Shown: positions 57,973 through 64,000 of the stretch, one piece after another | How positions within the stretch are numbered: the stretch's first letter is position 1 | Layout of the letters: each line of letters starts with the position of its first letter | Assembly (NCBI GenBank): GCA_944386545.1 | Contig: CALXBK010000005.1 | Span: 22,175-86,174, forward strand | Length of the DNA: 64,000 bases | Reading direction: 5' to 3' | From: an uncultured Ruminiclostridium sp. | GTDB taxonomy: Bacteria; Bacillota; Clostridia; Oscillospirales; Ruminococcaceae | Position numbers and translations under genes: made by a program | Notes under the pieces: generated by a model | Databases searched by the model: none | Told to the model about the DNA's origin: nothing | The model's input: the letters and a program-made list of their open reading frames with translations, nothing else

Positions 57973-60900
57973 ACCTTTTTAACGCCTAAGGTGACAGCCT
58001 CGCCGTTTATATCCCACTCGGCACTATAGCCGTCGATACTGTCGGCAACAATGTCGTTTGCAAGGGTATCCTCGGAAATGCTCTCTTTATTGTTGCAGAG
58101 TATCTCCTTGATTTTGTCGCTTCCGTTGCAGTAAATTACGATGTGGTCCATAACCTCAAAGCCTGCGTCCTTACGCATGGATTGAAGCTTGCTTACGATT
58201 TCTCTGACAAAGCCCTCCTCGATAAGCTCAGGGGTAAGGGTTGTGTCAAGCACAACGGTGAAGCCTCTGTCGGAAACGGCGGCGTAGCCCTCCTTCTGAT
58301 TTTCCTCAATCAGCAAATCGTCCTTTGCAATCTTTACGTTGCCCGTTGAAAGAGCGAGCGTCATAAAGCCTGTTTCACGGATTTCGTTCATCGCCTTTGT
58401 TCCGTCAACCTGTGCAAGAGCTGTCCTTACCTCGTTAATCTGCTTGCCGAAGCGAGCGCCGAGGGTTCTCAGCTGCGGCTTGAAGGAGTAGCCGGTAAAC
58501 TCGTCGGTGTTGTCGATAAAGGTAACCTCCTTGACATTAAGCTCATCTCTTACTATGTCGGAGTACATAGGCTTGAGGCGTCTCTCGCCCTTTATCATCA
58601 GCTTTGAAACGGGCTGCCTGTTCTTGATTGCGGCGGCGTTTCTTGCGGCTCTGCCCAGCGTTACTACCGTAAGCACGGTGTCCATCTCTTCCTCAAGGCG
58701 CTTATCAATTAGCTTTTCATTAACCTTGGGGAAGTCGCACAGATGTACGCTTATCGGCGCGTTTTTGTCAAGCGAGCATACAAGGTTTCTGTAAATATCG
58801 TCGCACACGAAGGGTGTCATTGGCGCAGAGGTCTTTGCTATGGTCACAAGCGCAGTGTAAAGCGTCATGTAGGCGTTTATCTTATCCTCGGTAAGCTCCT
58901 TTGACCAAAAACGCTCTCTGCTGCGGCGAACATACCAGTTAGACATTTCATCGACAAAGTCGGAAAGCGCTCTTGCCGCTTCGGGTATGCGGTAGTTTGC
59001 AAGGCTGTCGTCTACCGCCGCCACAACGGTGTTCAGGCGGGATAACAGCCATTTATCCATAACGCACAGCTTTTCGGGGCAAAGCTCGTGCTTTGCAGCG
59101 TCAAAGCTGTCTATATTTGCGTAAAGCACATAGAACGCATAGGTATTCCACAGCGTGGAGATATACTTTCTCTGTCCCTCGTTTACCGCTTTTGCATGGA
59201 AGCGGTTGGGAAGCCAGGGTGCGGAGTTGGTGTAGAAGTACCAGCGGATAGCGTCTGCGCCGTGGTTTTCAAGCGACTGGAACGGGTCTACCGCATTGCC
59301 CTTTGACTTTGACATTTTCTGACCGAACTCGTCCAGTACAAGACCGAGCACGATGACGTTCTTATAGGGCGATTTGTTGAACAGCAGGGTAGAAATTGCG
59401 AGAAGTGAGTAGAACCAGCCTCTTGTCTGGTCAACCGCCTCGGAGATAAAGTCGGCGGGGAACTGCTTTTCAAACAAGTCCTTGTTTTCAAAGGGATAGT
59501 GGTGCTGTGCAAAAGGCATCGAGCCTGAGTCAAACCAGCAGTCGATAACCTCGGGCACACGCTTCATCTGCTTGCCGCAGTGGGGACATTTTATCGTAAC
59601 CGCGTCGATGTAGGGGCGGTGAAGCTCTATATCGTCGGGGCAGTTGTCGGACATGCTCTTTAATTCCTCGATACTGCCTATGCAGTGCTTGTGACCGCAC
59701 TTGCACTCCCAGATATTAAGGGGAGTACCCCAATATCTGTTACGGCTCAGTCCCCAGTCCTGAACATTTTCAAGCCAGTCGCCGAAACGGTTTTTGCCAA
59801 CGCTTTCGGGAATCCAGTTGACGGTGTTGTTGTTTCTGATAAGGTCGTCCCTCACGGCGGTCATCTTGATAAACCATGACTCTCTTGCGTAGTAGATAAG
59901 GGGGGTGTCGCACCTCCAGCAATGAGGATAGCTATGCTCAAACTTGGGGGCGTCAAAGAGCAGTCCCTTTTGGTCCAAATCCTTTAATATCATGGAATCC
60001 GCCTTTTTGCAGAATACCCCTGCGTAAGGAGTTTCGGCAGTCATCTCTCCCTTTGCGTCAACAAGCTGTACAAAGGGCAAATCGTAGCTTCTGCCGACCT
60101 TTGCGTCGTCCTCGCCGAATGCGGGAGCAATGTGTACAACGCCCGTACCGTCCGTAAGAGTAACATAGCTGTCGCAGGTAACGAAATACGCCTTCTTGTT
60201 CTGCTTTTCGCAGATGGGTACGGAGCAGTCAAACAGCGGCTCGTACTCCTTGTATTCAAGCTCCTTGCCCGTATAGCGTTCAAGTATCTCATAGGGAGAG
60301 GTCCTTTCGCCGCCCAAGATTGCGCCGCAAAGAGCCTCTGCAAGGTAATAGGTGTAACCGTCCGCGGCTTTTACCTTTACATAGGTTTCAACGGGGTTTA
60401 CGCACAGCGCAACATTTGAGGGAAGAGTCCACGGCGTTGTTGTCCATGCGAGAATGTACGCGTCCTCGTCCTTTACCTTAAAGCGGACAACGGCAGAGCG
60501 TTCCTTTACGTCCTTATAGCCCTGAGCTACCTCGTGGCTTGAAAGGGGAGTACCGCAGCGCGGGCAGTAGGGAACAATCTTGAAGCCCTTGTATAAAAGC
60601 TCCTTTTCCCATATCTGCTTTAACGCCCACCACTCCGATTCGATAAAATCGTTGTGATAGGTGACATAGGGATTGTCCATATCAGCCCAAAAGCCGACGG
60701 TACGGGAGAAATCCTCCCACATGCCCTTGTACTTCCACACGCTCTCCTTGCACTTTGTGATAAAGGGATCAAGGCCGTACTTTTCAATCTGCTCCTTGCC
60801 GTCAAGACCGAGAAGCTTTTCAACCTCCAGCTCAACGGGAAGCCCGTGGGTATCCCAGCCCGCCTTGCGGGGCACGTCATAGCCCTTCATGGTACGGTAA

Positions 60901-61115
60901 CGGGGAATCATATCCTTGATAACTCTTGTCAGAACATGGCCGATATGGGGCTTACCGTTAGCGGTCGGAGGTCCGTCATAGAATGTATAGGTGGGACAGC
61001 CCTCTCTTTGCTCCATGCTCTTGCGGAAAATATCGTTGTCATGCCAGAATTTTTCGGTCTGCTTTTCTCTCTGTACAAAATCGACCGAGGTAGGTACTTT
61101 TTCGTAAAGTGACAT
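57969..61115 (-). CDS. ileS: Isoleucyl-tRNA synthetase, type 2
   Basis: A 1048-residue class I synthetase that charges tRNA-Ile. HIGH (PHIGH, about 57-60) and KMSKS (QKMSKSKGN, about 600) are intact, and the editing domain lies between. The segments WDTHGLPVELEVEKLLG and GWFYSLLAIS resemble the type 2 (eukaryote-like) IleRS, the form generally less sensitive to mupirocin. GGAGGAGCAAAA precedes the ATG at 61115; a longer frame begins inside the leader and is not used. Expression should be controlled by the T-box upstream. Confidence 0.96.
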   Translation of the reverse strand: MSLYEKVPTSVDFVQREKQTEKFWHDNDIFRKSMEQREGCPTYTFYDGPPTANGKPHIGHVLTRVIKDMIPRYRTMKGYDVPRKAGWDTHGLPVELEVEKLLGLDGKEQIEKYGLDPFITKCKESVWKYKGMWEDFSRTVGFWADMDNPYVTYHNDFIESEWWALKQIWEKELLYKGFKIVPYCPRCGTPLSSHEVAQGYKDVKERSAVVRFKVKDEDAYILAWTTTPWTLPSNVALCVNPVETYVKVKAADGYTYYLAEALCGAILGGERTSPYEILERYTGKELEYKEYEPLFDCSVPICEKQNKKAYFVTCDSYVTLTDGTGVVHIAPAFGEDDAKVGRSYDLPFVQLVDAKGEMTAETPYAGVFCKKADSMILKDLDQKGLLFDAPKFEHSYPHCWRCDTPLIYYARESWFIKMTAVRDDLIRNNNTVNWIPESVGKNRFGDWLENVQDWGLSRNRYWGTPLNIWECKCGHKHCIGSIEELKSMSDNCPDDIELHRPYIDAVTIKCPHCGKQMKRVPEVIDCWFDSGSMPFAQHHYPFENKDLFEKQFPADFISEAVDQTRGWFYSLLAISTLLFNKSPYKNVIVLGLVLDEFGQKMSKSKGNAVDPFQSLENHGADAIRWYFYTNSAPWLPNRFHAKAVNEGQRKYISTLWNTYAFYVLYANIDSFDAAKHELCPEKLCVMDKWLLSRLNTVVAAVDDSLANYRIPEAARALSDFVDEMSNWYVRRSRERFWSKELTEDKINAYMTLYTALVTIAKTSAPMTPFVCDDIYRNLVCSLDKNAPISVHLCDFPKVNEKLIDKRLEEEMDTVLTVVTLGRAARNAAAIKNRQPVSKLMIKGERRLKPMYSDIVRDELNVKEVTFIDNTDEFTGYSFKPQLRTLGARFGKQINEVRTALAQVDGTKAMNEIRETGFMTLALSTGNVKIAKDDLLIEENQKEGYAAVSDRGFTVVLDTTLTPELIEEGFVREIVSKLQSMRKDAGFEVMDHIVIYCNGSDKIKEILCNNKESISEDTLANDIVADSIDGYSAEWDINGEAVTLGVKKV

Positions 61116-61184
61116 TTTTGCTCCTCCTTTAAGATTTTCGTTTATTCTAAAGCCTTGTTTTTTGTCGGAAAGCTTGCGGTCAAA

Positions 61185-61436
61185 CAAAAAAGCCCTTATC
61201 CGAAAAGGATAAGAGCCGTTCTTATAACCACCTGTTTCGTCATTCCGTCAAATGCGTTCCGTGTAACGGCGGAAAACCCGTCCCGTTCTACTCCTCTGCG
61301 AAAAACGTCGAGTTTCGGCGGGCGGCTTGGAAGTGATGTTCACACAGGGCTATATGCGCCGACCTCGCACTGTTGTCGGCTCGCTGGGGCTTTACTCCTG
61401 CGCTACTGTCTTCGTCGCAGCCTTTGAATATCATGC
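61185..61436 (-). promoter_or_regulatory. T-box riboswitch with Ile specifier
   Basis: On the minus strand the leader holds the stem I start GACGAAGACAGTAG, the AGCGAGCCGAC/GTCGGC region, a specifier loop GTGTGAACATCACTTCC with codon ATC (61337-61335), a stem III (GACGGGTTTTCCGCCGTT), and the T-box AAACAGGTGGTTATAAGAAC that pairs with the tRNA end. The terminator GCTCTTATCC-TTTTC-GGATAAGGGC-TTTTTT is at 61215-61185. Uncharged tRNA-Ile should allow read-through into ileS. Confidence 0.94.
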
Positions 61437-61442
61437 AAGGGT

Positions 61443-61471
61443 ATTATACAATAAAAATATCCCGATGTCAA
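61443..61471 (-). promoter_or_regulatory. Promoter of the T-box/ileS transcript
   Basis: On the minus strand, TTGACA (61471-61466) and TATAAT (61448-61443), perfect consensus boxes with a 17-bp spacer, just before the T-box. Confidence 0.9.
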
Positions 61472-61546
61472 TAGAAAAAACGGGAGTTTTTGCGAAAAAA
61501 CCGCATAAAACCCCCGTCAGACTGACGTATAAACCAATATTACAGA

Positions 61547-61975
61547 TTATTTGCAAAGGTCGCTCTTGCATATAAGGTTTACTCCTCCGTCGGTAAGAGC
61601 CTTTATCGCCTTGTCGGTGTCGTCTACCCTGATGACAATATCTGCTCTGCCCTCGTTTCTGCCCATTACGGAGTACAGATATTCAACATTTATTGCGTTG
61701 TCGTTGATTATCTTCATTACGCTGTAAAGCGAGCCGGGCATATCCGATACGGTGAATGCGATAACCTTGGTTACAGCCGCAGTACAGCCGTCGGATTTGA
61801 GCGCGTCAATCGCCTTTTGCGTATCGTCCACGATAAGACGGAGTATGCCGAAATCTGCGGTGTCCGCAATGGTCATTGCACGAATGTCGATGCCGTTGTT
61901 ATGAAGCACCTCCATAAGGCTTGCAAGGCGGCCTGCCTTGTTTTCCACAAATACCGAGATTTGATCAATTAACAT
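61547..61975 (-). CDS. Tandem ACT-domain protein
   Basis: A 142-residue protein made of two ACT repeats: ISVFVENKAGRLASLMEVLHNNGIDIRAMTI (about 6-36) and IAFTVSDMPGSLYSVMKIINDNAINVEYLY (about 72-101). ACT domains bind amino acids and regulate enzymes. The gene follows phenylacetate-CoA ligase by 20 nt, a pair common in anaerobes that metabolise aromatic amino acids, so it may sense an aromatic amino acid. GGAGGTAAATGTT precedes ATG. Confidence 0.92.
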   Translation of the reverse strand: MLIDQISVFVENKAGRLASLMEVLHNNGIDIRAMTIADTADFGILRLIVDDTQKAIDALKSDGCTAAVTKVIAFTVSDMPGSLYSVMKIINDNAINVEYLYSVMGRNEGRADIVIRVDDTDKAIKALTDGGVNLICKSDLCK

Positions 61976-61995
61976 AACATTTACCTCCTTAGCGG

Positions 61996-63324
61996 TTATT
62001 TCTTTTCAAATTTATTCTTGATGGCTCTGTTGTCCTGTACTCTGACAGCCTTGCCCATTGAACGGGCAAGCGTTTTAGGCTCAAGCAGCTTTACGCTTAC
62101 TCCCACGCCGATAGCCGAGTCTATTGCGTTTTTCACCCTTCTTGTATACCTTTCAAGATTTTTCACATCGTCGCCCATCTGCATCATGTCGGGGCGCATT
62201 TCAAGCTGTACCTCAAGCGTGTCAAGGTTATTAACCCTGTCAACAACAAGCAGGTAGTTTGTAGCCTTTTCGTCAACCGAGAGAAGCGCGGATTCTATCT
62301 GTGAGGGGAATACGTTTACGCCTCTGATGATGAGCATATCGTCCGTTCTGCCCTGGGGCTTGAGCATTCTTACAAGGGTACGGCCGCATTCGCACTTGTC
62401 ATATACGAGGGTAGCAATATCTCTCGTCCTGTAACGGATAAGAGGAAGCGCCTCCTTTGTAATGCAGGTGAACACAAGCTCGCCCTGCTTTCCCGGCGGA
62501 AGCGGCTCTAAGGTGTCGGGGTCTATTACTTCTGCAATAAAGTGGTCCTCGCAGATGTGCATACCGCACTGGCACTGACACTCGGTAGAAACGCTCGGTC
62601 CCATGATTTCGGACAGACCGTAAATATCGTATGCCTTTAAGCCGAGTCCCTCCTCAATCTGCTTTCTCATCTCCTCTGTCCACGGCTCTGCACCGAACAG
62701 ACCTGCTTTAAGTCTGAAATCCTCCTTCTTGAAGCCATTTTCGTGCATAAGCTCAATAAGGCTTATTGCATAGGAGGGAGTCATGCATATAATAGTTGTG
62801 CCGAAATCTCTGAACATTTCGAGCTGGCGCATACTGTTGCCCGCCGACGCAGGGATAGCCGTTGCGCCAAGCTTTTCTGCACCGTAGTGCATACCCAGAC
62901 CACCCGTGAAAAGTCCGTAGCCATATGCAACCTGAACATAGTCGTCCTTTGTGCCGCCGACATCGACTAAAGCTCTTGCGGCACATTCTGCCCATACGTC
63001 AATGTCGTGCGCGGTATAGCCGACAACCGTCTGCTTGCCCGTCGTGCCTGAGGAGGCGTGTATACGGACAACCTCAGAGCTTGGTACGGCAAACATACCG
63101 TAGGGGTAGTTGTTTCTTAAATCCTGCTTTGTTGTAAAGGGTAGCTTGTTTAAGTCCGCAATGGATTTAATATCCTCCGGGCGTACTCTCGCTTCGTCCA
63201 TCTTCTGACGGTAGGGAGCAACGTTCTCGTAAACTCTCCTTACCGTTAAGGACAGGCGATAGGACTGAAGTGCCTCAATCTCACTGCGGGGCGCACATTC
63301 AATTTCCTTGTTCCAATAATTCAT
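61996..63324 (-). CDS. paaK: Phenylacetate-CoA ligase
   Basis: A 442-residue adenylate-forming enzyme that activates aryl acids such as phenylacetate or indoleacetate to CoA thioesters. The AMP-binding motif is [16 protein letters not shown] (about 90-105); [17 protein letters not shown] (about 230-246) and RTRDIATL (about 300) are further core motifs. CGGAGAAACAAAC precedes the ATG at 63324. An in-frame extension begins inside the promoter and cannot be used. The indolepyruvate oxidoreductase genes that often accompany it are not in the window. Confidence 0.93.
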   Translation of the reverse strand: MNYWNKEIECAPRSEIEALQSYRLSLTVRRVYENVAPYRQKMDEARVRPEDIKSIADLNKLPFTTKQDLRNNYPYGMFAVPSSEVVRIHASSGTTGKQTVVGYTAHDIDVWAECAARALVDVGGTKDDYVQVAYGYGLFTGGLGMHYGAEKLGATAIPASAGNSMRQLEMFRDFGTTIICMTPSYAISLIELMHENGFKKEDFRLKAGLFGAEPWTEEMRKQIEEGLGLKAYDIYGLSEIMGPSVSTECQCQCGMHICEDHFIAEVIDPDTLEPLPPGKQGELVFTCITKEALPLIRYRTRDIATLVYDKCECGRTLVRMLKPQGRTDDMLIIRGVNVFPSQIESALLSVDEKATNYLLVVDRVNNLDTLEVQLEMRPDMMQMGDDVKNLERYTRRVKNAIDSAIGVGVSVKLLEPKTLARSMGKAVRVQDNRAIKNKFEKK

Positions 63325-63398
63325 GTTTGTTTCTCCGATGTAGGCATAGCCTTGATAAGTATTATTCAGACGCCGCTGAAACAGTACCGTCTGTTTAG

Positions 63399-63427
63399 AT
63401 TTTATCATATTTGCACACTGATGTCAA
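63399..63427 (-). promoter_or_regulatory. Promoter of the paaK-ACT operon
   Basis: On the minus strand, TTGACA (63427-63422) and TAAAAT (63404-63399), spacer 17 bp. The longest open frame of paaK would start within this promoter, which confirms the downstream start at 63324. Confidence 0.85.
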
Positions 63428-63471
63428 TTGTATAGGAAATATTTTTGTGCATAATCCGATATGCTTTTTTT

Positions 63472-63611
63472 AATAAGGGGCTTGCCCCGTCATTCAGCGT
63501 GGCAAGCCGCAGCGAAGCTGCGATTCAGTTTCAGTTGGGGATTGAACCCCAACCGTAACTGAATATGGAACCCGCCGCCTTAGAGGCGGGGGACATCTTG
63601 CCTAAGTTATA
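63472..63611 (+). repeat. 140-bp multi-hairpin repeat, copy 2
   Basis: Same length and orientation as the copy at 1000-1139, about 96 percent identical. The hairpins GGGGC-TT-GCCCC, GCAGC-GAA-GCTGC and CCGCC-TTAGA-GGCGG are intact, and the TTGGGG/CCCCAA hairpin is extended by CAGTT/AACTG. No target duplication is evident at its ends. The rest of 63325-63813 holds two promoters and AT-rich DNA. Confidence 0.88.
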
Positions 63612-63717
63612 TTTTGTTGCGGTGGCAGAATTTAAGCGGAAAATTAACCGATGTTTTTGTTAGCTAAACAAAGTAAATTTAAGCAAAAAATTAAGTAAAA
63701 ATTTTTGCCGAAATGTA

Positions 63718-63746
63718 TTGCAATTTTGAAATCAATATGCTATACT
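63718..63746 (+). promoter_or_regulatory. Promoter of the GH130 gene
   Basis: TTGCAA (63718-63723) and TATACT (63741-63746), spacer 17 bp, 67 bp upstream of ATG. An imperfect palindrome AAGGGCG-TAATT-CGCTCTT at 63755-63773 lies at the expected transcription start and could be an operator. Confidence 0.75.
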
Positions 63747-63813
63747 TCTAACAAAGGGCGTAATTCGCTCTTAACGGATAAGAAAGCTTTATAAAAATTT
63801 AAGGAGAAAAGAC

Positions 63814-64000
63814 ATGAACGTAAAAGTTATCAACGGTATGTCCCTGCCCAACATTCCCTGGCAGGACCGCCCCGCAGGCTGCAAGGACGTAATCTGGCGC
63901 GCAGACAACAATCCCATTATTCCTCGTGACCAGCTTCCCACAAGCAACTCCATCTTCAACAGCGCCGTAGTTCCCTTTGAGGGCAAGTTCGCAGGCGTTT
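63814..64000 (+). CDS. GH130 mannosyl-glucose phosphorylase, N-terminal part
   Basis: The first 62 codons of a gene cut by the right edge. [19 protein letters not shown] and [30 protein letters not shown] match the start of GH130 4-O-beta-mannosyl-glucose phosphorylases, which split mannosyl-glucose with phosphate to mannose-1-phosphate and glucose during mannan use. AAGGAGAAAAGAC precedes the ATG. The active-site Asp lies beyond the window, so activity cannot be judged. Confidence 0.9.
   Translation, partial: MNVKVINGMSLPNIPWQDRPAGCKDVIWRADNNPIIPRDQLPTSNSIFNSAVVPFEGKFAGV

Noticed and set aside
63325..63408. Upstream extension of phenylacetate-CoA ligase by 28 codons
   Set aside because: The extended start lies upstream of the predicted transcription start, inside the promoter spacer; the ATG at 63324 has a ribosome site.
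1..64000. tRNA or rRNA genes and prophage or transposase genes
   Set aside because: I saw no cloverleaf with a TTCGANTC-type arm, no rRNA segments and no transposase, integrase or phage structural gene in the window.

Overview
The window looks like a chromosomal stretch from a motile, Gram-positive anaerobe of the Clostridia, most likely Oscillospirales/Ruminococcaceae and probably gut-associated. The grounds are a fla/che operon of the Firmicutes type (FliY with CheC and CheD, CheY between fliY and fliO, FlhA followed by a FliA-type sigma factor), an isoleucine T-box in front of a type 2 IleRS, a SCIFF ribosomal peptide with its radical SAM maturase, a DUF6062 protein, and carbohydrate genes of families GH51 and GH130. 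The assignment is an inference from gene content; no 16S rRNA or tRNA gene was seen. Promoters matching the housekeeping consensus with 16-18 bp spacers can be read at many gene starts. || Layout. 1-1.0 kb: a partial unknown gene and a ParA ATPase (minus strand). 1.0-4.0 kb: a 140-bp multi-hairpin repeat, then a membrane GGDEF diguanylate cyclase and a PilZ c-di-GMP receptor (minus strand). 4.2-4.9 kb: an unknown membrane protein. 5.3-32.7 kb: one long co-oriented flagellar and chemotaxis cluster in the order flgB, flgC, fliE, fliF, fliG, fliH, fliI, fliJ, a 115-bp tandem repeat array, fliK, flgD, a small flagellar-operon protein gene, flgE, flbD, motA, motB, fliM, fliY, cheY, fliO, fliP, fliQ, fliR, flhB, flhA, fliA, flgF, flgG, cheC, cheD and a FapA/DUF342 gene. 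Internal promoters precede fliK and motB. flhF, flhG, fliL, cheA, cheW, cheB and flagellin are not in the window. 32.7-33.6 kb: a gene-free stretch with five terminator-like hairpins. || 33.6-35.7 kb: the SCIFF locus (maturase scfB and peptide scfA, minus strand), split by a 421-bp segment bounded by identical hairpins. 35.7-41.7 kb: a minus-strand operon with a RING-finger membrane protein, a polytopic membrane protein, a KtrB potassium channel subunit, a TrmN6-like methyltransferase, RsmI and a 50-residue membrane peptide. 41.9-48.9 kb (plus): asparaginase, an RpiR regulator overlapping a flavoprotein gene, a class A penicillin-binding protein, and a THUMP-domain rRNA methyltransferase. 49.3-51.8 kb (minus): a likely DNA-repair operon with an OGG1-like glycosylase, uracil-DNA glycosylase, a metallophosphoesterase with altered metal-site motifs, and a PC4/YdbC ssDNA-binding protein. 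52.0-53.9 kb (plus): DUF6062 protein and iron alcohol dehydrogenase. 53.9-64.0 kb: GH51 arabinofuranosidase, QueT with a possible preQ1-type leader, an EamA transporter, an unknown anchored protein overlapping ileS, the Ile T-box, a tandem ACT protein with phenylacetate-CoA ligase, the second copy of the 140-bp repeat, and the start of a GH130 phosphorylase. || How it fits together. The GGDEF/PilZ pair next to the flagellar cluster suggests local c-di-GMP control of motility. The most unexplained structure in the window is non-coding: the 140-bp multi-hairpin element (two near-identical copies plus a fragment), a separate dispersed repeat family found at the 3' ends of genes and amplified as a tandem array inside the flagellar operon, and paired hairpins bounding gene-free inserts.
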